Source: Casp-actino8 sp964513215 (lineage in GTDB: Bacteria > Actinomycetota > Acidimicrobiia > Acidimicrobiales > Ilumatobacteraceae). From it: DNA of 56,730 nucleotides. Shown one piece after another: positions 49,126-56,730 of this stretch. The notes beneath the pieces were generated by a model, which searched no databases, was not told the origin of the DNA, and saw only the letters and a list, made by a program, of their open reading frames with translations. The stretch covers positions 1 through 56,730 of the forward strand of contig CAZELU010000008.1 of assembly GCA_964513215.1 (NCBI GenBank), in the 5' to 3' direction. Every line of letters starts with the position of its first letter. Within the stretch, counting starts at the first letter, position 1. The translations under genes were made by a program, and so were the position numbers.

Positions 49126-50658
49126 GTGCGCGTCCGATCAGCCGTCGACACGATCGCCGGCTCACTGGCCGCCCTCGGAGCGCTCGTCATCGCCCTCGTG
49201 CAGTTGCGCGATGGCGTCGTCCCCATCCTCGACACCGTCACGTACTGGAGCGGAGCCCAGGACCTCGGCGATGGCCATGTCTTCTCCACGACCTTGGCTC
49301 CGGCGTTCTCCAACTTCGACGCCATCGACTTCCTGTCCCGAGGCGGCCGCCTGCCGTTCGTCGACTTTCCGGTCGGGTATCCCGTGGTGGCCGGCGTCCT
49401 CGGTCTGGTGATCGGCTCGTCGGCCGCCATGGCCGCGCTCACGGTGAGCGCACTCGTCGTTCTGGTGGTCCTCGTCGTGCGCGGTGGCCACACGGCCGAT
49501 CGGTCACCGCTGCGCGCCGCGACGCTCGTGGTGGCCGCCGTCGGGATCGTCGCGCTGCCCACCACACGTCTCGTCACGCACGGGGCGTTGTCCGAACCAC
49601 TCTTCGCCGCCGTCGTCGTCGGGCTCGTGCTCGCACTCGCGTCGTATCGCACCACCGGTCGTTGGTGGGTCGTGGCCACTCTGGTGATCGCCGCGTCGAT
49701 GCTGCGTTTCATCGGCGGCCCCCTGGCGCTTCTCGCGGGGTGGGAGCGCTTTCAACGCACACGTCGCACCGGTGAATCGATCGTCTGGACCATCGCTCTC
49801 ATGGCGCCCGCGCTCGCGAACATCGTTCTGGCTTCGGCCGCCGGTGGCGGGCACGATGCCGGTTGGCGAGGTGTCGAACGACTCGACCTCGAACTCTTCG
49901 TTCGTTCGATCGGCGGTTGGTTCGATTCGTCACAAGGTGATCTCACTCGCACCTACTTCGTCGATCGATCGCCCGACTGGTGGTCGTGGCCGCTCGCGAT
50001 CGTGTGGATCGGCGCACTCGCCTACGCACTGGTCGGCATCGTTCGGCGACGGAGTCGGCTGAACGCCGTGTCCGAGTTCGCGCTCGCGGCCGCCGCGATC
50101 GTCACGGCCGGTCTCGTGCTCGGCATCCTCGGCTTCGATGCGCTGGTGGTCCCCGACAATCGACTCATGTTGCCGGCCGGCGTCCTCACCATCTGCGCCC
50201 TCGTCTGGAGCGTGCCCACCACCAAGCGATGGGCCGCGGCGTCACTCGTGTTCGCGCTCGCTTGGTTCGCGGTCGCGACCGCCCCCTCCGGACTCGACCA
50301 ACCGTTCACCGAACCATCGCGTACTGATCCGTACGAAGACATGATCGCTGGCTTCGACCCACGGGCCATCGTGTCGAACGATGCTGATGGAATGCACTGG
50401 GCCACCGGCATTCCTGCCGTGTATGCACCGACTCCGGTCAAACCCCTCACGGGCGAACGAGTGGACACCGCACCGCTGTACGCCGAGCTCCCGTGTGCAC
50501 TCGATCGGGCCGATGCGATCGTCGTCATCGTCGACACCGCCGAGTTCTCGAACGCTGATCAGGAGGCGCTCGACGCCGAAGTGGAGAACGGTCGCCTCGA
50601 GTCGACTAGTCGACCGGGTGCGACGATCTACTCCCCTGGCGCGATCGCCTGCGACTGA
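49126..50658 (+). CDS. Polytopic membrane protein, possible GT-C-type glycosyltransferase
   Basis: A 510-residue protein with about ten hydrophobic segments between residues 8 and 390 and a soluble C-terminal domain of about 110 residues. The first outer loop carries ILDTVTYWSGAQDL, an acidic loop placed like the catalytic aspartate loop of GT-C (PMT/ArnT-like) transferases, but no diagnostic motif is complete. Such enzymes move sugars from polyprenyl-phosphate donors at the cell surface. GTG 49126 is the predicted start. Its 3' end overlaps the convergent membrane gene by 31 bases. Confidence 0.6.
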   Translation: MRVRSAVDTIAGSLAALGALVIALVQLRDGVVPILDTVTYWSGAQDLGDGHVFSTTLAPAFSNFDAIDFLSRGGRLPFVDFPVGYPVVAGVLGLVIGSSAAMAALTVSALVVLVVLVVRGGHTADRSPLRAATLVVAAVGIVALPTTRLVTHGALSEPLFAAVVVGLVLALASYRTTGRWWVVATLVIAASMLRFIGGPLALLAGWERFQRTRRTGESIVWTIALMAPALANIVLASAAGGGHDAGWRGVERLDLELFVRSIGGWFDSSQGDLTRTYFVDRSPDWWSWPLAIVWIGALAYALVGIVRRRSRLNAVSEFALAAAAIVTAGLVLGILGFDALVVPDNRLMLPAGVLTICALVWSVPTTKRWAAASLVFALAWFAVATAPSGLDQPFTEPSRTDPYEDMIAGFDPRAIVSNDADGMHWATGIPAVYAPTPVKPLTGERVDTAPLYAELPCALDRADAIVVIVDTAEFSNADQEALDAEVENGRLESTSRPGATIYSPGAIACD

Positions 50659-52139
50659 CGACGCGCCGCCACCAGTCGGATCACAGCGGTTGCGATCATC
50701 ACCGTGGCAATTGGATCGAGCACGGTTCGGAATCGTGATTGCTCTCCCAACTCGGCCACTGCGCCCACCAGAACGGTGAACACGATGATGAACGAGCCGG
50801 TCAGGTTCACCAGGTCGATCTCGCCGAGGCGACGGCGCCGCAGCCACCTCACGAGCAACGCGAGACCCCAGAGTCCGATTCCGATGTACGCCAACGCGAG
50901 GGTCACCGAGAAGTCGGCTGGTGCGGCGAGCGATCCGTAGATGGGTGTTCCCCATCCCTCGGTCGACAGCACACCGCGATAGTCGAGCCGAGCGACCGAG
51001 TACACGTCGTCGAGCACACGCATCACGACCGAATCGGATTCGCTGGGCAACGTGGCCACGGCGATGGTCGTGCGCAGCGACCACATCCGACCCTCCCACC
51101 AGGCACCCGGATGCTCGCGGATGACGGCCCATGCATCGCGGCCGGCCCGTTCGAAGACGGGGATGTAGCACTCGTAGTTGAAGTTCGGGCTGGTGGCATC
51201 GGTTCGGCGCGTGGGTTCCGACAGTGATCGGAACGAATGCTCCGGCTGGCACGGCTCGACGTACGGGGCGTAGAGGTCGTACGCGCCGAAAGGTCCGACC
51301 ATCGCGATGTCGGACACATCTCCGCGTTCGTACATCGATTCGAGGTCGTCGCGATCGAGTACCGGGATCACCGCGCGCTGCAGGTTCATACCGAACCAAC
51401 TCGACAAGTTCGGTGTTCCGAACATGATCTGGTTCTTCACGATCCAACCGCCGACGACGAGCACCGGGACCAGAACGATCAGCAGCATCTGCTTGCGCAC
51501 GAGGACAGCTCGGAAACGCCAGAGGATCGCTACCAGCACGATCGCGGCGAAGAGCGGGTGATACAGGCTGCGCGTCATCACCAGAACGGTGAGTACCGCG
51601 GCCAGCCACCCGATGCGCCGGGCCGGATTCGACGTCGTGCCCGCCTTCAGCGCACTGGCGAGTGCGACCAGAACCCCGAGCAGCAACGCAGCAACGCCCA
51701 ACTCGTAGTTGGGTTCGAAAGCGCCCTTCAGAACTTCGGGATGCCAGGTGGCCGCCACCGCGATGATCCACGCGGCCCGACGGCCGGCACCGAGAATCTC
51801 GGCCAATCGCGCGGCCAGCGCGACCGTGGCCAACCCGATCACGGCCATCACGATCTGCAACGTGATCGCATCGCTCCACGGTGACAACCGGGCCGGCACC
51901 CCGAGAACGAGGTTCCACAACGGCGGCTGTACGTGCAGGTTCCACGCACTGCGCAACGGATCGTTCGACAACACGTCCCATGGCGTGAGCTGCCAGCCGA
52001 ATCCGAGGTACGCCGTACTGAACGCCACACCGGTGACGGCCACCGCGAGGTAACCGATCGACCACGTGACGGCGGCGGGCACAGCCGCGGAGACGTTCCA
52101 CCATCGGCGAAGAAGCGTCATGATGCGATCAGTCGCCAT
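50628..52139 (-). CDS. Polytopic membrane protein, possible GT-C/ArnT-like glycosyltransferase
   Basis: A 503-residue membrane protein with about ten hydrophobic helices. The loop after the first helix contains TPWDVLSNDPLR and HVQPPLWNLVLG, matching the DxD and H-x-PP-L-W arrangement near the start of PMT/ArnT-like glycosyltransferases. GRRAAWIIAVAATWHPEVLKG follows. The start is ATG 52139, overlapping the acyltransferase stop by 11 bases; ATG 52121 is the alternative. Co-transcription with an O-acyltransferase points to assembly of a surface glycan or glycolipid. Confidence 0.68.
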   Translation of the reverse strand: MATDRIMTLLRRWWNVSAAVPAAVTWSIGYLAVAVTGVAFSTAYLGFGWQLTPWDVLSNDPLRSAWNLHVQPPLWNLVLGVPARLSPWSDAITLQIVMAVIGLATVALAARLAEILGAGRRAAWIIAVAATWHPEVLKGAFEPNYELGVAALLLGVLVALASALKAGTTSNPARRIGWLAAVLTVLVMTRSLYHPLFAAIVLVAILWRFRAVLVRKQMLLIVLVPVLVVGGWIVKNQIMFGTPNLSSWFGMNLQRAVIPVLDRDDLESMYERGDVSDIAMVGPFGAYDLYAPYVEPCQPEHSFRSLSEPTRRTDATSPNFNYECYIPVFERAGRDAWAVIREHPGAWWEGRMWSLRTTIAVATLPSESDSVVMRVLDDVYSVARLDYRGVLSTEGWGTPIYGSLAAPADFSVTLALAYIGIGLWGLALLVRWLRRRRLGEIDLVNLTGSFIIVFTVLVGAVAELGEQSRFRTVLDPIATVMIATAVIRLVAARRQSQAIAPGE

Positions 52140-54225
52140 GAACGGTCCGTATCGCGGCGTCGATCCAGTCGACCAATTCGGGTGCGTACTTGAGATCGAT
52201 GTGAGCGCCATCGGGTCGCATCTTGGGCTCGAACTCGCCTCCCGGGTGAGCACGAACGGCCGCCGCGAAATCGGCGAACTCCACCCGATCGTCAGCGGCG
52301 GCGATCGACTCGATCAGAGCGTTGTACGCATCGACGCGCACCGGATCGGATTCGTCGAACGGTGGCACCCCGGTTTCACCGGCCACGTACGGGGGGCGCA
52401 CCGTCGGACTCGAGAACCACACGACTCGTGCTCCCGTCGCAGCGACCACGTCGACGAACGAGGTCATCTGCTCGGTGAGCCACGAGTCGTAGTCGGGCCG
52501 ACCGATGTACGACCAGCCCTCGGATCCTGGAAGCTTGCGATTCGAGAGGTCGGCGGTGCCGCCGACGATCACGACCAGATTCGGTTTGAACTTGGCGACG
52601 ATCTGCGGCAACGCATCACGCCATTCGGTGCAGCCCTTGCGTTCGTTCTGTTCGACGCCGAGGTATTCGATGGGTGTGTTCTCGCCGATACCGCAACCCA
52701 CACCCGGACTCGGCACCACGTTCACCCCGTTGGTAGCGGCCCACGATTCGAGACCGGCCGACAGCACCCAGCTCTGCGAGTCACCCACCAGGAGCATGCG
52801 GGCCGGCAACGCCGGGTCGACTGCCGAATCGGACGGTGCGTCGTCGGGAACCGCCGGGAGTTCGGAGATGATCTGCTGCTGCAATGCGAGGGCCGACTCG
52901 TCGAGGCTCGACAAGAGATCGCCCGCCTCGGCGCGACGATCACGACCACCGATCACCACCGCGATGCCGACGAGTGCGATCACGGCCAACCACACGTACA
53001 GCCGTCGCCCGACCCACCGCACACGGCGACGTACGGGATCCTCGATGAGTCGATAGATCGCCGTGACGATGACGAGCGTGATGGCGGTCTTCAGACAGAA
53101 CGACCAGAACCGGTCGACGAGCACCCAATCGGTTCCGGGGATTCGCCACCGCGGGAACGACAGGTCGAGTCGCAGCGACTCCCACCACAAGAAGACCGGC
53201 CAGTGAACCAAATAGATGGTGTACGTGGTGTGGCCGGCCAAAGCGATCGGCCGCCACGACAAGAAACGGCACATACCCACGTTGGCAATGGAGTACGCGA
53301 TCAGAACCAGGGTGACGAGACCGTTCACCAGTACGGCCCACGGAAAGAAGCGGTCGGCCCACTCGTTTCGCCAGCCGACCTTCCACCACACCAAGTAGGC
53401 GAACGCCAAGAGAGGCCACGACGCCGCCGCGAAGACCGGCTTGCGCAAGGTGTCGATGATGCGCGGGGCCATCTTCCACACCGACCACAGCACTGCGAAG
53501 GCCGCACCCAACAAGAACTCGGCCACGCGCACCTCGGTGGCGTAGTACGCACACGACGAACCGTCGCACTGGGCCGACAGGCCCGGCAACGCGTTCCAGA
53601 GCGGTCGATGATCGGTGTAGTACGCACCGAGAGCGAATCCGACGGCCGCCAACGACGAGAGCACGGCGAAGAGCCGCCACACCGCCCGTCGATCGTGACG
53701 GGCCTTCATCATGAAGAGAACCAGAACCGGGAACACGAGGTACACCTGCTCCTCGAGCGACAGGCTCCACAAGTGTTGGAGTGGATTGCCCAGACCGAAC
53801 AATCCGCCGTAGTCCTTGCCGGCGGCCTGCAAGTACACGTTCTCGAAATAGAAGAGTCCGCTCAACCATTCCCACGGCGCGAATCGACGACCCGATCCCG
53901 GAAAGGCGGTCCACAACACTGCGACGGCCAAGAGCACCACGAACGACGCCGGAAAGAGTCGCCGCACGCGACGTTCGTAGAAGCTCGTCAACGAAACGGT
54001 GCCGGTACGACCCCACTCGCCCACCATGAGCCGGGTGATGAGGAAACCCGACAGCGTGAAGAACATCGACACGGTGAGTTCGCCACCGGTGATCCACGTG
54101 ATGCTGTGGTGGTACAGGAGAACGATGAACACGGCGATGCCGCGCAAGCCGTCGAGACCGGGCAGGTGTTCGAGACGAGTGGGCACCACGCTCTCGGCCC
54201 GAACGGTCGTCTCCTGCTGACTCAT
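52129..54225 (-). CDS. OafA-type membrane O-acyltransferase with a C-terminal SGNH domain
   Basis: A 698-residue protein. Residues about 20-400 form an acyltransferase-3 membrane domain (HLPGLDGLRGIAVFIVLLYHH and the FFTLSGFLITRL motif). Residues about 460-698 form a periplasmic SGNH hydrolase-like domain, with MLLVGDSQSW holding the serine and DGAHIDLKYAPELVDW holding the Asp and His. Such fusions O-acetylate cell-surface polysaccharides or peptidoglycan. ATG 54225 lies 9 bases after TAGCCT. It is divergent from the AceE-like gene and coupled to the membrane protein downstream. Confidence 0.9.
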   Translation of the reverse strand: MSQQETTVRAESVVPTRLEHLPGLDGLRGIAVFIVLLYHHSITWITGGELTVSMFFTLSGFLITRLMVGEWGRTGTVSLTSFYERRVRRLFPASFVVLLAVAVLWTAFPGSGRRFAPWEWLSGLFYFENVYLQAAGKDYGGLFGLGNPLQHLWSLSLEEQVYLVFPVLVLFMMKARHDRRAVWRLFAVLSSLAAVGFALGAYYTDHRPLWNALPGLSAQCDGSSCAYYATEVRVAEFLLGAAFAVLWSVWKMAPRIIDTLRKPVFAAASWPLLAFAYLVWWKVGWRNEWADRFFPWAVLVNGLVTLVLIAYSIANVGMCRFLSWRPIALAGHTTYTIYLVHWPVFLWWESLRLDLSFPRWRIPGTDWVLVDRFWSFCLKTAITLVIVTAIYRLIEDPVRRRVRWVGRRLYVWLAVIALVGIAVVIGGRDRRAEAGDLLSSLDESALALQQQIISELPAVPDDAPSDSAVDPALPARMLLVGDSQSWVLSAGLESWAATNGVNVVPSPGVGCGIGENTPIEYLGVEQNERKGCTEWRDALPQIVAKFKPNLVVIVGGTADLSNRKLPGSEGWSYIGRPDYDSWLTEQMTSFVDVVAATGARVVWFSSPTVRPPYVAGETGVPPFDESDPVRVDAYNALIESIAAADDRVEFADFAAAVRAHPGGEFEPKMRPDGAHIDLKYAPELVDWIDAAIRTVHGD

Positions 54226-54234
54226 GCCGAGGCG

Positions 54235-54240
54235 AGGCTA
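54235..54240 (-). promoter_or_regulatory. -10 candidate (TAGCCT) for the acyltransferase gene
   Basis: TAGCCT on the reverse strand lies 9 bases before ATG 54225, giving a leader of only two or three bases. Confidence 0.35.
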
Positions 54241-54282
54241 GTTCTCGGAGCCGGAAGCGATCGCGACGTCCTCGTGGCGTGT

Positions 54283-54288
54283 CAGACT
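54283..54288 (+). promoter_or_regulatory. -10 candidate (CAGACT) for the AceE-like gene
   Basis: CAGACT ends 6 bases before GTG 54295, the common leaderless spacing here, but lacks the first T of TANNNT. It helps choose GTG 54295 over longer in-frame starts, which run antisense through the acyltransferase gene. Confidence 0.35.
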
Positions 54289-54294
54289 CGTGAC

Positions 54295-56622
54295 GTGAGC
54301 ACTCACGTGGACGACGTCGATCTGGCGACGCTCGAATCGGTTCAGCGACGCATCCTGTGGCTCGCCACGCGCATGATCGACCATGCCAATCACGATCGCC
54401 CGGCTGACGAGATCAAGGTGGGCGGCCACCAAGCGTCGTCGGCCTCGATGGTCTCGATCATGACCGCGTTGTGGTTCGCTCATCTGTCGGGCGAAGACAA
54501 AGTGGCCGTCAAACCGCACTCGTCGCCGGTGTACCACGCGATCAAGTACCTCACCGGTGAACTCGATCGTTCGTACCTCACGCGGCTGCGCCAGATCGGT
54601 GGGCTGCAGGCGTATCCGAGCCGCACGAAGGATCCCGACGTCGCCGACTTCTCCACCGGTTCGGTGGGCCTCGGTGTGGTCGCACCTCTGTTCGCCGCCG
54701 CGGCGCGGCGCTACGTCGAATCGCGCTTCGGTCCCACCCGTGCCACGGGTGCTCGGTTCATCGCCTTGGCCGGTGACGCCGAACTCGACGAGGGCAACGT
54801 GTGGGAAGCGATCACCGACCCCGCGCTCCAAGGTCTCGGGAACGTCACGTGGATCGTCGACACCAATCGCCAGAGCCTCGATCGGGTGATCCCGGGTCAG
54901 AAGATCAAGAAGTTGATGGAGTTCTTCGACGGCGCGGGTTGGCACGTGGTCGAGGCGAAGTACGGCCACCGACTCCAGACCGCATTCGCTCGTCCCGGTG
55001 GCGATGCGTTGCGCGCGCACATCGACCAGATGTCGAACGAGGAGTACCAGTCGCTCTTCCAGTTCACCGGGGCCGAACTTCGGCGTCGCTTCTTGGTCGG
55101 TGCCGATGAAGCCGTCGAACGATTCCTGGCCGACTACTCCGATGACGACGTCGCCCCGCTCGTGCAGAACCTCGGTGGCCACGATCTGACGTGTTTGATC
55201 GAGAGTTTCCGCGCCTGCGATGCGGTGACCGATCGCCCCAGCGTCGTGTTCGCCTACACGATCAAAGGTTGGGGCCTGCCCATGGCGGGCGACCCGCTCA
55301 ATCACGCCGCCTTGCTGAGCCGCGAGCAGGTCGACGAGTTCCGCCGTTCGCTCGGACTCGATGCGACCACCGAATGGGATCGCTTCGATCCGAACTCGCC
55401 CGAAGGTCGGATGTGCGCGTCGATCGGCGGCGAGCTCAACAACCGTCCGCTCGCCGAGCGACCGCGTCTGCCGATTCCGTCCGAGGTGGGCGGTGGTGCG
55501 ACCAAGACCGCCAGCACACAAGAGACGTTCGGTCGTCTCCTCGTACGCCTGGGCGAAACACCCGAACTGCTCGAGCGCATGATCACCACGTCGCCCGACG
55601 TGAGCGTGAGCACCAATCTGGGCGGCTGGATCAACAAGACCGGTGTGTTCAACCCCGACGAGCCGCAGGACTTCCTCGGCGAGGGGCGTCTGCTGCGCTG
55701 GAAGCAGACGTCGGCCGGACACCACATCGAGTTGGGCATCAGCGAGATGAATTTGTTCTTGATGCTGCACGCGCTCGGACTCGGCCATGATCTGCACGGC
55801 CAACACCTCTTGCCCATCGGCACCGTGTACGACCCGTTCGTGTGCCGCGGCCTCGACGCCCTCATCTACGCGCTCTACAACGGTGCGCGTTTCGTCGTGG
55901 TCGGAACTCCGGCCGGCGTCACACTCGCACCCGAGGGCGGTGCGCATCAGAGTTCGATCACTCCGTCGATCGGACTCGAACTGCCTGGACTCACCTACGC
56001 CGAACCGGCCTACGCCACCGCGCTCGACTGGCTGTTGTGCGACGGACTCGCGCGTCTGGCCCACCCCGATGGCGACAGCCTGTACCTGCGTCTGTCCACG
56101 CGGCCGATCGACCAGTCGCCGTTCGCCGCCGCGACCGAGCGCCTGGGTGCTGACGAGTTGCGTCGTCAGGTGTTGCGAGGTGGCTACCGCCTGCGAGAAC
56201 CGAAGCGAACACCCGACGTGATGATCGCAACCTGCGGGCCGGTCGTTCCTGAAGTGTTGCGCGCCGCCGAGTCGTTGGCCGACGAGGGTGTGGAAGCACT
56301 CGTTCTCGACCTCACCACTTCCGATCGCCTCTATCGCGAGTGGCGCGGCGGATTGCGCGACTCGGCGCGCTCGGCTCGTCGTGCAACGACCGAGCATCAC
56401 TTGGCCGAGCTCATTCGCGCCGACGAACGTTCAGTGCCGATCGTGACGGTGCACGACGCGGCCAGCCACCACCTGGCTTGGTTGGGTGGCGTCTTCGGCA
56501 CCCGAGTGTTCCCGGTCGGCGTCGACGCCTTCGGACAATCGGGCACGATCTCCGACGTGTACGGATTGTTCGATCTGCAACCAGACCAGATCGTCAACGC
56601 GGCCTTGGCTGCGCTCGCCTGA
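54295..56622 (+). CDS. Transketolase-like / AceE-like single-chain pyruvate dehydrogenase E1 homologue
   Basis: A 775-residue thiamine-diphosphate enzyme. The N-terminal part has KVGGHQASSASMVSIMTALWF, KPHSSPVYHAIKYL and GDAELDEGNVWEAI with a cofactor Asn in VDTNRQSLD, like AceE. AYTIKGWG follows near residue 320. The middle pyrimidine-binding domain has HHIELGISEMN (Glu of the proton relay) and APEGGAHQSS, and a transketolase C-terminal domain ends the chain. Typical homodimeric AceE proteins are about 890-930 residues, so this is a shorter relative. Pyruvate or another 2-oxoacid is a plausible substrate; no E2 or E3 is adjacent. Confidence 0.82.
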   Translation: MSTHVDDVDLATLESVQRRILWLATRMIDHANHDRPADEIKVGGHQASSASMVSIMTALWFAHLSGEDKVAVKPHSSPVYHAIKYLTGELDRSYLTRLRQIGGLQAYPSRTKDPDVADFSTGSVGLGVVAPLFAAAARRYVESRFGPTRATGARFIALAGDAELDEGNVWEAITDPALQGLGNVTWIVDTNRQSLDRVIPGQKIKKLMEFFDGAGWHVVEAKYGHRLQTAFARPGGDALRAHIDQMSNEEYQSLFQFTGAELRRRFLVGADEAVERFLADYSDDDVAPLVQNLGGHDLTCLIESFRACDAVTDRPSVVFAYTIKGWGLPMAGDPLNHAALLSREQVDEFRRSLGLDATTEWDRFDPNSPEGRMCASIGGELNNRPLAERPRLPIPSEVGGGATKTASTQETFGRLLVRLGETPELLERMITTSPDVSVSTNLGGWINKTGVFNPDEPQDFLGEGRLLRWKQTSAGHHIELGISEMNLFLMLHALGLGHDLHGQHLLPIGTVYDPFVCRGLDALIYALYNGARFVVVGTPAGVTLAPEGGAHQSSITPSIGLELPGLTYAEPAYATALDWLLCDGLARLAHPDGDSLYLRLSTRPIDQSPFAAATERLGADELRRQVLRGGYRLREPKRTPDVMIATCGPVVPEVLRAAESLADEGVEALVLDLTTSDRLYREWRGGLRDSARSARRATTEHHLAELIRADERSVPIVTVHDAASHHLAWLGGVFGTRVFPVGVDAFGQSGTISDVYGLFDLQPDQIVNAALAALA

Positions 56623-56634
56623 TCGCGCGATCGA

Positions 56635-56730
56635 TCACTCCACGAGACGTAGACCCGACGGCGCGATCGAGGGCTCGGCTTGGGGCAAGTCGACCACGAA
56701 CTCGGTGCGATGAGCCGGGAACACGTGCTC
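56635..56730 (-). CDS. C-terminal end of an unidentified gene (start outside window)
   Basis: Reading from the window edge on the reverse strand, 31 codons are open and end at TGA 56637-56635. The visible residues begin EHVFPAHRTEF and end PSGLRLVE. They are too few to place in a family. The gene converges on the AceE-like gene with a 12-base gap, which makes a real coding end likely, but this could still be a chance frame. Confidence 0.4.
   Translation of the reverse strand, partial: EHVFPAHRTEFVVDLPQAEPSIAPSGLRLVE

Noticed and set aside
52066..54294. Upstream extension of the AceE-like reading frame by over 700 codons
   Set aside because: The extension is antisense to the acyltransferase gene, which has clear motifs. 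The AceE-like homology begins right after GTG 54295.
56620..56634. Palindrome GATCGCGCGATC after the AceE-like gene as a terminator
   Set aside because: The arms are only 6 bases with no loop and no T-run, and the motif is short enough to occur by chance in G+C-rich DNA.

Overview
The window looks like chromosomal DNA of a high-G+C actinobacterium, most likely an Acidimicrobiia (Ilumatobacter-type) organism. The reasons are the G+C-rich codon use, the actinobacterial block ddl / dapA-rnj-ftsK / rimO-pgsA-cinA, a CarD regulator, many GTG starts, and many starts lying directly behind a TANNNT-type -10 box (leaderless mRNAs). The class assignment is inference. I see no rRNA, CRISPR array, insertion sequence, phage gene or attachment site. 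Coding density is very high: no stretch over 300 bases lacks a gene, and the longest gap is about 135 bases, upstream of gltB.

Region 1 (1-22.9 kb) is catabolic. It opens with the end of a Rieske oxygenase alpha subunit, followed by a small unknown protein, an APH-fold acyl-CoA kinase with a DUF6285 partner (LvaA/LvaB-like), and a ThuA-like protein. A reverse block follows: nitroreductase, PNPOx-like flavoprotein, SDR, P450, two sister SDRs and a TetR regulator. Divergent from that TetR is a long forward operon of acyl-CoA dehydrogenase, SDR, ThuA-like protein, two E1 subunits, AcoX and an E2 acyltransferase, an acetoin-dehydrogenase-type 2-oxoacid complex without its E3. Then come a second Rieske oxygenase, a 3-hydroxyisobutyrate-dehydrogenase-like enzyme, a VOC protein, a second P450 divergent from an AraC regulator, another SDR, and a glutamine-synthetase-like enzyme. 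Together they suggest oxygenation of an aromatic, terpenoid or steroid-like compound followed by beta-oxidation-like steps. The substrate cannot be read from sequence.

Region 2 (22.9-34.7 kb) is core housekeeping: CarD with a long Lys/Ala/Pro tail, tRNA-Arg(TCT), cinA, pgsA, rimO, an SMP-30-like hydrolase, ftsK, rnj, dapA, a putative winged-helix protein, and divergent ddl.

Region 3 (34.7-41.5 kb) is the most unusual part. A TetR gene is divergent from a four-gene operon whose genes all overlap as TGATG: an acyl-CoA-reductase/HAD fusion, an MDR dehydrogenase without structural-zinc cysteines, a LarA-like protein lacking one expected catalytic histidine, and a PlsC-type acyltransferase. A perfect 20-bp palindrome lies in the shared promoter. 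I propose an undescribed lipid-synthesis or lipid-modification pathway.

Region 4 (41.5-56.7 kb) holds a LysM lipoprotein, gltD and gltB (glutamate synthase) behind a recognisable promoter, a crotonase, two polytopic membrane proteins, an OafA-type acyltransferase with an SGNH domain, a 775-residue AceE-like single-chain E1, and the last 31 codons of an unidentified reverse-strand gene.
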